DNA of 64,000 nucleotides from Axinella damicornis. Taxonomy: Eukaryota > Porifera > Demospongiae > Axinellida > Axinellidae. The position numbers and the translations under genes are program-made. The stretch covers positions 9,194,855-9,258,854 of the forward strand of contig OZ007506.1 in the NCBI GenBank assembly GCA_963931865.1, in the 5' to 3' direction. Positions 9,894-21,312 of the stretch are shown one piece after another. The notes beneath the pieces are model-generated. The model was not told the DNA's origin and did no database searches. It saw only the letters and a list, made by a program, of their open reading frames with translations. Every line of letters starts with the position of its first letter. Within the stretch, counting starts at the first letter, position 1.

Positions 9894-12800
9894 ATGAACC
9901 CGATGGAGGACGGATTTCAAGCTCTCTCTGACCTAACGGGATTTCCCATTGATCAGGCAAGACGCTAGCTGTCTCTATGTAATTTATGGATAAGACAGTA
10001 CAAGGGTTGCACATGCACACACCACGCCCGATTGGAGGTCCACTATGACCTACTTACTCATATTCTAAGCTAGTCTGGTGAAGCCAGACCGAGCGCGTAA
10101 GCGAGGGTCTGGTCTGAAGTCTGTCAGGTTTTGTACCAGCTGCAAAAATGCTCAAATTATAAGCATTGTTATCACTTCCTGTGGTTTGAGACTGAGAGTA
10201 CAGTGTGCTGCGTGTATAAATATATTCACGAATGTATTCGCAAATGTATTCAAAGTTGCTAATTGAATTCCTTGGAGCATAGTTACACTCCTGGTTGGGC
10301 GGCATAATATAAATAATTCGTTCGAGTGATAGGAATGGCGTACAAATATTCTGACTACACCATGATCGTTTTCATGCACTGTCCCAACCGTACAATTTTG
10401 GTGCTGAAACTCACCTTGGTGGTGGAGATACAAGCACTTTTTGTTGTGCTGTCGGCCGCCATTGCTCGATCGCTCTCTTCGACGTTGGTTTGCCAGTACA
10501 GCCTTATGAAGGCCCCACGAAGATTCTGACCACACAGCCGTGATCGCTGTCGTTCACTGACACTCACATGCCGAAACTCACCGTGCTGGTGAAGTTGTGA
10601 GCGCTAGCTGTGATAAGTTCTTGTCTTCCCTTTGGACGCCATTGCCGACTCGTGGTCCTCACGTGACGTGTGTTAATTGGAATGAGCTGCAACGTGTACG
10701 CGTAGCTTACGCCCAGCGAGTTTTAACCGGTTGCAACGCTGCTACCAGGAGTGCAGTTGCCCCTCGATAATATACATAGTATTATTATCTATGCTCGGAG
10801 TACAATTATATATAGGCTTCAGACCAGAACCTCTGACCCTCGCGCTATCGCCGAATTGCTTCAGTTGGTACCCAGGATAATCTGTTATACAGACACATGT
10901 CCTCTTCTGCAATTAGGGTACTTCCTACACTTCTGTTTTTCGTCTCCGTTCCCTTCCTCCTATCCTCTTGTTCCTCTCCCTTCGCTTCTCCTGTCCCCCT
11001 CCATTCCGTACCTGCCCCCTCCCTCCCATCCTCCTGCTCCTTCCCTCTTACACCCTTCCAGATCCGCTACATCACTCTACTGTTCCTCTCCTTCCCTGTG
11101 GCGTGGGTGATGCGTTATGCCCTTCACCCAAACCACACCAGAGTGACCACCCGGCATGTCTTCTCTGCAGGTGTTGGCATCGCCATGGGAACCATTTGCT
11201 TCGGATGGTTAGGGAAGGAGTGCCTGCGTGTGTTGAGGGTGTTTGCCTGTGACATTTAACTGGGTGCACATGATCAAACTTCGCACTGGTATACAGGTTA
11301 AATGGAGGCTTGCATGATGTGCATGCAAAATACACTCCAAACCTGGTGACTGATTTACTTGCCTAGCTGGTAGGTTTGAGATCACCACCCACTACACGTT
11401 TTATGTGAGAAGCAAGCATACTGGGTGCATTTACGTACCTAGCTGGTAGGTTTGAGATTACTACCCACTACACGATTACATGTACAAGACCTTTTAGTCA
11501 ACCGGAGAGGAAGCTTGCACTCTTCTTTCTCCTTCTGCAGGCAGATGTTTCTGTTGTTTGGTATGGTGGGGGTTAGCTATGCAATGATGTGGGTTGTGCC
11601 GCCAGCTTTCATACAGTGGTAAGCTATGACACAGATATATGTAGCTTCTTATACTATGCTACATATGGGAGATCATATCATGATATTAAGAGCTCACGAT
11701 ACTCGTATTATGTTTTCTATCTGTTACTATATCATTACATAGCCTCATTCCCAGGCCCCATACGAAAAATCGAAAAGGGGCTGCTGTAAACGTCATCAGA
11801 CGCGTGCTACAGTAGCTCATTTCAAACTCAAACATCAGATCAGCTGACTGTCACCGTCACAAAGACCAACATGGAGCCCGAGAGAGCGTTGTTTCACAGT
11901 TTATCGGTTGATCGGGACTCCAGCTAGTGCTGATAGATGGTCAGGAAGTTTGTCGCAATGACCCGTAAGCGTAAACAGCGCTCTCTGATTTCAATTGTCC
12001 AGCCATCTCCCGCAAACGTGACAGCACTTCTTCACGAAGGAAAAAGACGAGGACGCTGCAGTCTGGAGTGGCAAAGTAAGCTCTATAACGATCTGCATGG
12101 TCCGTTTTGTGCTTTATAATACTAGTCAACACTTTGTCTCATGTGAAGGGATCACGTTTGTGTGTGGTTTCGTTCTGAAATCTGATTGGCTCCTCTTGAA
12201 TAGTCGACAGAAATTGTACGGAAGTGCTACCATGACGCCCCTTTCCGATTTTTGGATGGGGCCTGGGAACGAGGCTAATCATTACACTCTTGGTAGGGGA
12301 AAAATTGTGCCACGTAAATATTGCACTCCTTGTAGGGGTAAAATTGTGCCGCGTAATGTAATGTAAATAATTCATTAAATAGATGTGACCACACGGTCAT
12401 TATTGCTGTTGTTCACTGACACTTACATGCCAAAACTCACTGTGCTGGCAAAGTTTTGAGCGCTGTAGTAATGTCTTGTCTTCCCATTGGCCGCCATGCA
12501 TTGCCAGCGATCGACTGAGCGTGGTTGCCATGTGGCATGTGTGTTAATTAGAACGAACTGCAATACATGTACTTAGATTGCACTACGGCGAGTCGCAACC
12601 ATGGTTGCAACGGCTACCAGGAGTGTGATTGCCCCTCGATGTAATTAAGTAACGTTTGAGTGCTAGGAATGGCTTACTACACCGTTGTGATCGCTATCAT
12701 GCAGTGATACAAACTCAAAATGAAACTCAACTTGGTGGCGGAGATACAAGTGCTTTTGTCATGCCATCGGCCGCCTTTGCATGATTGCTTTCTTTGATGT

Positions 12801-15800
12801 TGGTTACCAGTACATTCTTACGAAGGCCCTGCAAAGATTCTGACCACACATGTACAGTCATGAACCCTGTCGTTCACTGACGCCTACATGCCAAAACTCA
12901 CCGTGCTGGCGGAGTTGTGAGCGCTGTATTAAGTTCTTGTCTTCCCTTCGGCCACCATCGACCGAGCATGGTCATCACAGACATGGTGTTAATTGGAATC
13001 AGTTGCATACCCAACTTGCGCGACCAGCGAGTTGCAACCGGTTGCAACGCGGTTACCAGGAGTGCGGTTGCCCCTCGATGCATTAAGATTTTAATGTGTG
13101 TGTGTGTGTGTGTGACTGAAGTGGGCATTGGTCAGGGGCGGGACTAAACATTGTGACTCTATGAGAGATTGCATAAGAATGATCGGCTACTGAACAGTTG
13201 AGGCTGCATCTGAGGGCATCAGCTGAAACGGGTGCAATTGGGAGCGAAGCCGGGAAGTGGACGTGATCGTGGAGCAGCAGCTGAGGTGGACGTGATTGGG
13301 GCCCAGCTGAGGCGTGCGGGATCGGGGAGCAGCAGCTGAGGCGGACACGATTGGGGAGCACCAGTGCAGCTGAGGAAAGCATGATTGGGGCGTAACAACT
13401 AAAGGAAGCCAACACTCATGAGTGCTCAAGCGGAGCAGATACTCCGGACACAACACTTAGCGTAAGCGAACAAAGTAGCTGAGCGAGCCAAGCTACTTAT
13501 AAAACATTAAAAATGTAACAGGATGTAGGAATACCAGAACAGCAAAAAGTAAGGAAGCAAGGGAGGGATGATCAAACATAACGGTGAATCCCCCCCCCCC
13601 CCCCACAGAGATCTTCTTCCATGTACGTGTATAATGAAAAACGATATGTACCGTATAATTTATAATTATTTGTTCACTTTTTATTCATTTTGTTTTTAGT
13701 TGTACGAATTGATTAGAGTATGTAATTTAAAATTACCAAATATTTCCGGAAACGGGGGGTGTATGAATAAATAGAGGAATCGCACGAAGTGTCCCAGTAC
13801 AGGACGGCGATCACAACGGTGCGGTCAGAATCTTCACGGGCCTTTCCTGAGAGCTGACAGTTGAAACGTGTGCTTGAGCAATCACGGCCAGCCCGAGAAG
13901 TACACCTGGACAACGTAAATGGCTGTGCTGCTGTCTTTCTTCGAGAAACGCAAGGGCCCTTCACCTCCTCTGGCTCCACCGTCGCCACCATCAGCCATGA
14001 TAAAACTCAAACCGACCCGGGGTATGAATTATTAGAAATTGTATGGTAGGGGGATTGTATACTTCACTGTTACAAGTAGCTTCGCTCGCTCAGCTACTTC
14101 CCCCTCAATCGCCTACGTGTATAATCCGGCGCCGGACAGCTCTCTGTGCAGAGCTGCTGCTCCCCGATTGCATCGATCCGCTTCAACTGCTGTACCCCAT
14201 TTCCGTCCGCTTCAGCTGCTGCTCCCCATTGCGTCCGCTTCAGCTGCTGCTCCCCGATTGCGTCCGCTTCAGCTGCTGCTCCCGATTGCGTCCGCTTCAG
14301 CTGCTGCTCCCCGATTGCGTCTGCTTCAACTGCAGCTCCCCAATTGTGTCCGCTTCGACTGCTGCTACCCGATTGCATCCGCTGTAGACCTCACCTGTTC
14401 TGGAAGATTCCAGCCCATGCCCATGCAATGTTCTCAAACATTCTTCGCGGAGTTCAAGGTTCAGTAAATTGAAGTATGAAGGTTTCATGTCACTATATAG
14501 TCTAGTCCCACCCCACGAACATCCCACTTCTGTCATGCACACACACACACGTTAGATGTTTGATCATCACTTGTTTCCTTACTTCTGGTATCCCTACATC
14601 CTGTTACACTTTTAACTAGTGCATACGTGAATGCACGCGGGAAGCGAGTTAGTAGTTGCTGTAAGACCAACTATCTGGCATCCCAGGAATCATGTTTATG
14701 TATTCACAGCCTGGTACATGGCATATTATCTATGTACATGGTAAGTATATTCATGTGACTCATCAGTGGCCATGCAGGTAAGTATATTCATGAAGGAACC
14801 GCGACACCCATAATCATTTTTGGAGCTACAACTCTATATTATAAGTAGCAGCAGACACCATATATTGTAAGGACGACATTCACGTGCGCACTTGTGAGTT
14901 TCCCAGCAAGCGACGAAAAGCTGGGCGTGGGACTGGGAACGAGGCTAAGTTTGCGTGAGTTTGGCCCTGCGCACTTGCTTGCACATGTACAGTGCGTATG
15001 AGTGACGTCCTTATTGCATTCCTGAGCGTTACAAACATATATATATATATATATACGCGAGCTCAGATTCGACTGCCCTGCTGCACGATTAGTTGCCTCG
15101 CTTCCCGCTCGGCAATTACTTGTTTATGTAAATTCTTTTAGCAGCTGAAGTTCGCTGTCACAGAGCAGAATTTAAGTCAGTGACCTCATAGGCACCTCAT
15201 AGGCACAGCAGTACGTAGATGTCCTTGCCTTGGTATATGACTCCTGAGTAATATTGTCCATATACCAAGGCAAGGACACCTATTGCCTAGGTGCCTATGT
15301 GGTTACTGACTTAAATTCTGAAGGTATTATACTTCCAGCATTGCCTGAAGAATCAGGCCCAGTCAACCTTCCCTGGATGGATGACAAAGCCAGCTCTCCC
15401 TGTTGGAAGACCATAGCTAGTCCGTCTGAAGGAAGAAGAACAATTTGCCTGTTTTGTGAGTTCCTGGTTTGGTACTTTCGTGATGGTTTTTTGCAATGCT
15501 GGGATTCTTGTTGGACATGAAAACACTCGAAAATGACTGGTATGTTGTTATAAGGCTTACAAGTTTGCCGTTTGTGAGATTTGGAAAGTTTTTTTTGCAT
15601 TGGCATGTATTGCATGTATGTTGTATCCCTACATATAGAGTCTACCGACTCGATGATAAGCTCTTTTGAAACCCTTTTTGTGATGGTTGTGATAGCTAAA
15701 GCAATGATAATTGCCTACTACTATCCTGCAACTATCGTGCATCCCAACTCCATTCCCCCCTCCATTCCCTGCCCTCTTCTCCCTCCTCTTCCTCCCCCTT

Positions 15801-17353
15801 ACCTCCTCTTGCTCCCCCTTCCCTCCTCCCATCTCCTCTCCCTGTCCTCTCCTTCCTTTTTCCTTCCCTCCCCCTTTTCTACCTGTCCTACCCCCTAACT
15901 ATTCCTGCCACGCTTAGGTACACAATGGGATGGGCATTGACTTGTATTATTTTTGCACACTTCTACCGACTGTTGTCGGACTTTGGAGGCTATCACTTGG
16001 ATTTCACTGGGTAAGCTGTCATATAGCTAACCAAGAGTGCATAAGTAGTTCGCCCGCCCGGAGTAAGAGCGTGTAACTTCAATAGGCGCCCGTGGTGCAG
16101 GCGGAATACTTGAGTTGTACTAAAAATAGAACATACGGTTGCACCTGAAGCCGTACGGCGGTAATTGTCAACGTGTTAGCGAATTGCGAAGATCTAAGTG
16201 GCTAGCAATTCGGCTCCGGCTGAGCTTATTTGAACCTCACCGTGGCGATCATTGCTGATCTTCAGATGTCGACGTCCTCCACCTCCAGCCTCAGGTAAGC
16301 ACATCCACCCAATTAATAACCGTTGTTGTGACTGTGTTCGAGTATAGACTAGGTTATAGCCTCGTACAGCCTGGGTACGAGGTTAACTAGGTTAGCCTTC
16401 AGCACAGCCGTAGAGCAGAGCGTTCTCTGTTAGCTGTCGCTGTCGCTTCCTGCAGTCACTTGGCTCAGAACTACACAGCTGTGCACAACAACACAGAATA
16501 ATGACCACAGTGTCGCCGCTCTAGTCAATTATCATGTGGCGGAAAGAATCACTACAAGTGTGTTTAGACACGCTATAGCTATTTTTAGTACCACTCATGT
16601 ATTTTGCCCGGTTTGAATTTCCTGGAAGTTACATGCTCTTACTCCGGGCAGGCGATCTACTTATGCGCTCTTGAGCTAACCAACCCAACTCTTGTCACAT
16701 AACTCATTTTATTTTAGCCAATCAGATATTGCTCTCCTCTCTTCATGCAGTCCACTCATGATTCTTGTGCAGAAGGTCACTCTGCTGGCATTTGCTCTTC
16801 ATGATGGTATGTAGGTGATAATTATTCAGTCTTGTACCTTTCACAGGAGCTCATGAATGTTTTAACATCATGCATGAATGTTATTTAATCAGTGTTTGCT
16901 TTGTTGTATGATGACAACTTCAGTTCAAAACTCCGCCTCGTTCCCAGACCTCCACCCAGCCTGGGAACGAGACTCATCCTTGTTCCCAGGCAACCATCTC
17001 ACCTGGGAACTAGCCTAGGCTGTTCGAGACTCAGCTACTTATTGCAGGCTTTCATGACCCATTGTGATTGTTGGGTGTACCTCATGCAGGAGTGGCAAGG
17101 AAAGAATGTGATCTGAATGCTGACCAGAAGCTTCAGAAGATCAAGTGAGTTGCCACCCTGCTGTCACATGCCTAGTTGGTATGCACCTCATACCTACTCC
17201 CAGTTCTGTCATATGTCTAGAGCATGGCCAAAGTCTTGAAAGAAAGAATTGGTCACGACTTTAACAGAGTGACGGCCACGGGAATCTTATATATCACTTT
17301 TGTGCCTGAAACCTGAAATCCTTTCCCTCACACACACACGCACACACACACAT

Positions 17354-17417
<64 letters not shown>

Positions 17418-18911
17418 TCAAATACGCACATTAAACACAGTGTGAAACCTTCTGTGCTGGAGTATATCAGCTACACATTCAACTTCCACTCCATCCTGGC
17501 TGGCCCCTCGATCACTATCCAGGAACACCTCCAGTTCATGGATGGTTCCAACCTCAGAACTCCGGACAACCCAAATTCCTATGCCAGGGTACATTACTTG
17601 CCTCATTCCCATGTTCCATACCCCCACTGACCTCGTTCCCATGTTCCATACCACACTGACCTCATTCCCATGTTCCGTACCACACTGACCTCATTCCCAT
17701 GTTCCATACCACACTATAGAGTCGCCCTATACCTGCATGATCTCATGGTTTTGACTGTACGTGCATATACCTCTGCTGTCCTGACATGCATGTACACCAT
17801 TCACATGTACATGACACATTAATTTTTGTTGCTCAGGCAAAGGAACATGTCAAAGAACCCTCAACACTGGTGAGTCAGCTACATGCAAGAGCACATGATG
17901 ACATCATGTTATCGTGCACCTACATGTAGCTTCAGTGTTTTGTGTCTCTCCTCCCCAGTATCCAGTGCTGTCCAAACTCCTCTCATCTCTGACGTGCCTC
18001 GCTGCATTTGTTTATCTCTCCCCACGCTACAGTACTGAAGCAATTCTGGGTAAGTTGATCTCTCAGCCCAGGTACCAGACATGTACTACCTAATACCCTC
18101 CTTTCACTTGTCCCCTTCTTTCACTTCTCCCCTCCCTCTCTCTCCCTTCTCCCCTCCCTCTCTCTCCCTTCTCCTCCCCTCTCCCCTTTGCCTTCTCTCC
18201 TCCCTCTCTCCCCTCTTCTTCTCACTCTCGCCCCTTCCCCCCTTCCTTTCCCCCCTCTCTACTCTCTCCCCTCTCCTCTCTTTCCCTCCTATCCCTTCCA
18301 CAGATCCCAACCTCTCCTTCCCTTACTTCCTTTGGCTAGTCCACATCACTGCCGTTAAGATACGACTTCAGTACTACTTTGTTTGGTATTTGGTAGACAG
18401 TTTTAGCAATGCAGCTGGGCTAGGGTTCAGTGGGTATGACAAGCTTGGCAACGCAAAGTGGGACACTGTCACCAACATCAGGTTTGTTGCAGTGGAGTTT
18501 CCACCCAACTTCAGGAGTGCGATCAATGCATGGAACATTCGGACAGCTCTGTGGTTGAGGAGGTGTGTGTGGGATGTATGTGGTGTGGTGTGCATGAGTT
18601 ACATGTGTTCATGTGTATTTGTTTTTGTATGTTCATAATATGTTGCGAGAAGGTCATGGTACTGGTTATGATCAGATTCAGCGCTATCAACGGACTTTCA
18701 ACCAGTGGGAGATTTCAATTCAGAAAACGATGTTTCGACCGAAACGTCGTTTTCAGAATTGAAATCTCCCACTGGTTGAAAGTCCGTTGATAGCGCTGAA
18801 TATGTTCATAATAGTTTCAGTATGAAGTAAATGTAATAGCTGTGAAGCTCCAGAAGATATGCCCAGGAGGATTGCCTTTATATTCATACTCTTACGCATG
18901 CATGCACCACA

Positions 18912-18948
<37 letters not shown>

Positions 18949-20100
18949 CACACAAACACACACGTACACACACACACATACACACACACACAAGAGTTTG
19001 CTATGAGCGTGCTAAGTACAGTCCCAACATGATCACCTTTGTACTCTCTGCCATATGGCATGGCTTCTACCCTGGATATTACCTCTGCTTCATATGTGCT
19101 GGATTCTGCAATGAAGCAGCAAGAAAGGTCAGGACAGTACTGTCAGTACGAAAGGTCAAAACGTGCGGGTGTCACTGGTGAGAGGGTTCTGCTACACACA
19201 GGACAGGAACTATTGTAACTGTCTCCTTACGCACACATCACGTATCCACACATTCCTACACAGATGCGGCGGTTGGTGAGACCCTACTTCCAGTCGAGCC
19301 TACCTTTCAAGTGGAGCTATGACATCCTAACAACCCTAGTCACCTTTCTCTTCCTTGATTTTGCTGGCATGACATTCATAGTGATGTGGCTGGACAAGGG
19401 CTTGGCCTTGTGGGCGTAAGTACACACAGATAATTATACTAGTGGAATATGGGGTCAGCCTGACAGTATCTTGCTCAGTCATCCCCAGTGGGGTGGTTGT
19501 GACAAAAGAAGCTGAGAAGTGGGCGTCATACAGGTCTTCCTCGTTCTCTGCTGATGCCAAATCACTGGTTGAGTGTTACTGAGCGTAGGCCAGTCAGGTT
19601 CCCATCCTCTCCCTGTCTTCATGACGTGCTCTAGCCCCCCACCTTGTGCTATAGTCTCCATCCTTAGTAAGGCCTTGTTGAGGTAGACTGTTCATAGTTC
19701 GTGTCTCAGTCAGACAGTCTCCAAGTTGATGTCCAGCGTCCGTGCAAAATTTAATTATGGTGAGTCGTTTGTATGGACAAATGTTGCAGCAAAGTTGTCT
19801 ACTCACACTCGCCCAAATAATTATTACCTAGCGGGCACACTGAACACGTGATGTCCGTTTCTACCTTCCTAGTCCTGGAGCTCGAGAGTTTGATACCAGT
19901 TGGTTAATGGTCTCTTGCACATATGCACACATCCACCCACACACACACTCACTCCATATCACAGACGTTACTACTTCCTGCCGCTCATTATTGTAGTAGT
20001 CATTACGCTGTTCTTCCCCTCGGGCAAAGGGACGCCAGGCAAGAAGGCAGAAAACGTACTCACACACAGCCCCCCCAAAGATGAACTGAAATCAGATTAG
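9894..20100 (+). CDS. MBOAT1/2-type lysophospholipid acyltransferase, complete
   Basis: Thirteen exons: 9894-9956, 11062-11207, 11541-11618, 15918-16010, 16751-16806, 17090-17144, 17441-17588, 17837-17869, 17959-18049, 18304-18562, 18995-19127, 19264-19415, 19965-20100. Joined phases are consistent and give 480 aa; human MBOAT1 is 495 aa. Family role: a multi-pass ER membrane enzyme that transfers acyl-CoA onto lysophospholipids (Lands cycle). Signatures: start SDLTGFPIDQ, VKPSVLEYISY and SILAGPS, then the MBOAT core NAAGLGFSGYDK, NAWNIRTALW (catalytic Asn about 332) and LSAIWHGFYPGYY (catalytic His about 363). The C-terminus is a membrane segment and a basic tail ending KDELKSD. Intron 1 has a GC donor. 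I cannot separate MBOAT1 from MBOAT2; the gene probably predates that split. An AATAAA lies at 20647-20652. Confidence 0.95.
9957..9962 (+). other. GC-AG splice donor of MBOAT intron 1
   Basis: The exon 1 reading ends in GATCAG and is followed by GCAAGA. There is no GT between the start codon and the in-frame TAG just downstream, and FPIDQ joins directly to IRYITL of exon 2 as in human MBOAT1. The donor is therefore GC, matching the known minority AG|GCAAG type. Confidence 0.85.
10060..10760 (-). mobile_element. Family A element in MBOAT intron 1
   Basis: Reverse-oriented family A copy: the CACCTTGGTGGTGGAGATAC and CACCGTGCTGGTGAAGTTG module ends are followed by the outer part CTACCAGGAGTGCAGTTGCC and CCCTCGAT. 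The left boundary is uncertain. Confidence 0.6.
10905..11061 (+). repeat. Polypyrimidine tract before MBOAT exon 2
   Basis: Over 150 bp of CT-rich sense-strand sequence ends directly at the acceptor CTTCCAG. It is far longer than a normal polypyrimidine tract. It opens a spurious reading frame into exon 2. Confidence 0.8.
11740..12277. mobile_element. Family B element with 9-bp duplication
   Basis: The 538-bp element has 40-bp inverted ends (TAGCCTCATTCCCAGGCCCC and GGGGCCTGGGAACGAGGCTA). An exact 9-bp duplication, ATCATTACA, lies at 11731-11739 and 12278-12286. The interior holds no recognisable protein. It lies in MBOAT intron 3. Confidence 0.85.
12278..13090 (-). mobile_element. Two family A elements, head to tail
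   Basis: Two reverse-oriented copies (about 12278-12655 and 12656-13090), each ending in CTACCAGGAGTG and GTTGCCCCTCGATG. The left copy starts with a doubled GTAGGGG...AAATTGTGCC end. Both are in MBOAT intron 3. Confidence 0.65.
13081..13500 (+). mobile_element. Family D element with VNTR
   Basis: It starts ATTAAGATTTTAATGTGTGTG and has the block CAGGGGCGGGACTA. A degenerate 20-35 bp tandem of GAGCAGCAGCTGAGGCGGAC follows, and it ends AGCTGAGCGAGCCAAGCTAC. No protein is encoded. Confidence 0.65.
13504..14616. mobile_element. Family D composite with outer inverted arms
   Basis: Inverted arms AATGTAACAGGATGTAGGAA at about 13509-13590 and their reverse (CCTACATCCTGTTACA) at about 14555-14612 enclose a reverse family D copy (14070-14550). 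That copy has a long array of GATTGCGTCCGCTTCAGCTG units. A C15 run lies at 13590-13604. The same arms bracket the copy at 50.0-50.8 kb. Confidence 0.6.
14617..15650. repeat. Repeat shared with 50.8-51.2 kb, with a foldback at 15165-15320
   Basis: Blocks such as TCACAGAGCAGAA and TATCCCTACATATAGAGTCT recur in order at about 50800-51180, so both belong to one larger repeat. A 156-bp foldback sits at 15165-15320 (arms CAGAATTTAAGTCAGTGACC and GGTTACTGACTTAAATTCTG), with an inner pair around CCTTGCCTTGGTATA. A lone family B end is at about 14915-14946. Confidence 0.55.
15750..15917 (+). repeat. Polypyrimidine tract before MBOAT exon 4
   Basis: CT-rich sense strand runs almost to the acceptor CGCTTAG at 15911-15917, with a short non-CT gap just before it. 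Confidence 0.8.
16032..16673. mobile_element. TIR element in MBOAT intron 4
   Basis: The ends CAAGAGTGCATAAGTAG and CTACTTATGCGCTCTTG are inverted over about 45 bp. The flanking AGCTAAC (16025-16031 and 16674-16680) is a 7-bp duplication, or 9 bp if the boundary is shifted. A 32-bp relative made of only the two ends is at 55901-55932. Confidence 0.75.
16930..17020. repeat. Two adjacent mini-foldbacks of family B type
   Basis: CCTCGTTCCCAG...CTGGGAACGAG (about 16936-16972) and TTGTTCCCAGG...CCTGGGAACTAG (about 16978-17016) are short end-only relatives of family B. They lie just upstream of MBOAT exon 6. Confidence 0.55.
17330..17420 (+). repeat. (CA)n microsatellite
   Basis: Over 30 CA units ending about 20 nt before the acceptor of MBOAT exon 7 at 17440. 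Confidence 0.95.
17600..17716 (+). repeat. 29-bp minisatellite after MBOAT exon 7
   Basis: Four units built on CCTCATTCCCATGTTCCATA plus CCACACTGA. The array begins about 12 nt downstream of the exon 7 donor. The units contain a family B-like CCTCGTTCCCA. Confidence 0.8.
18096..18303 (+). repeat. Polypyrimidine tract before MBOAT exon 10
   Basis: About 200 bp of almost pure CT on the sense strand ends at the acceptor TTCCACAG (18303). Confidence 0.85.
18676..18801. mobile_element. 126-bp palindrome in MBOAT intron 10
   Basis: Arms of about 53 bp begin ATTCAGCGCTATCAACGG and end CCGTTGATAGCGCTGAAT, with a short centre TGTTTCGACCGAAACG. The arms are almost identical, so the insertion is probably recent. 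No clear target duplication was seen. Confidence 0.75.
18912..18993 (+). repeat. CA-rich tract before MBOAT exon 11
   Basis: Interrupted CA repeat directly abutting the acceptor CACAAG at 18994. Confidence 0.85.
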
Positions 20101-21312
20101 AGTATACCTTGCTGAATTATGACTCGTACAAGACCAAGATCCACTACAACCATGTAAACTTTATAAATCCACTGCTGAATGCTGGTTGTTTATACCATCT
20201 ATCTATCTGTTCCTACAACTTTTCCTGACTACTTTTCTCCTGACTACTGTAAGAGGTCTGATTCATCCCTAGCCAATTTGCTAGTCTGGGTATGGAGCCT
20301 CATAATTAACTTTTACCTGCAGGTTTGATCACAACTGTATCACCACATTATAATCAGCTACCTTGCTCAAACTAATAAGTACAACTATGTGGAGGTTGTG
20401 ACAGAGTAGCCCTTCATTGTTGGAATCTGCTGATAGTGACTATTATTGTTCACATGCTGCCGGAGAACTCTCCTCTTTGTAAAATGGTCACCATTGGAGA
20501 AACTGCCTCATCACATGCATGCATGCAGGCTATTCCCACTGGCAACTATAGTATGCATGCTATTTCATCACCGGCCGCTCGTTCCCAGACCATTAGTCCC
20601 GTTTTGATTGTCTCCACCGGAATGTTGGTGGAGCAATCAGTGATGTAATAAACAATGGCCATGATCAAGGTGGTGTGCAGGAGACGACCTACACCATGAA
20701 AAGGCTGTCAGAACTAAGTTCATGAATGCGGTCGGGATTGTGCTTGTGTGTCAGTCAGCAATGGGAACAGTAAGATTGCTCCAGTGTCTCTCCAGAGTAT
20801 TTCATTCTACATGTGGATCAGATCGTCTTTCCTGGCCAGCATGGCAACTAGGCGTTATCGTGTGCTAGGATACTACGTACACACAGTTTGTGTGACGTCA
20901 GACATTACATTCGTGTTTCTGATATTATACCAAGAATTAATAGGAACGAAAATGGAACAGGCCGTTCACCAATGCAGACTATTTTTCCCCTCCGCAAATG
21001 AAAAACGGTCTGGGAACAAGACTATAGTCACTCCCATGGCTGTTCCAGTTTGGTGGTCTCGTTCCCAGGCCTACCCGGTTCTTTCTGTTCTTCGGTTTGC
21101 TTTGACAATAAAACACGATGATCAATGCACAAACCGAAGAACAAAAAAACAAACCAAACAAATGGGTAGGCCTGGGAACTAAGCTAGCTGCTTGGCATGA
21201 GAATGATAATAGCTCCATTCTACTAGTCTTGCTCTCCTTGGAAGATCTTGCAGAAACATAATTTCGTTATTGGCCATAACTGGGAACTACCACAACAATC
21301 AGTTATTATGAT
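20101..21312. other. Convergent intergenic DNA with family B remnants
   Basis: 1.2 kb between the MBOAT and NMD3 stop codons. It has family B-like pairs at about 20577-21026 (CGTTCCCAGACC and GGTCTGGGAAC) and a foldback at 21056-21186 (TCTCGTTCCCAGGCCTACCC and GGGTAGGCCTGGGAACTAAG). AATAAA is at 20647-20652. No gene is visible. Confidence 0.55.

Noticed and set aside
14043..14467. Ala- and Ser-rich frames on both strands
   Set aside because: They are products of the family D tandem array and change with array length, so they are not a protein.
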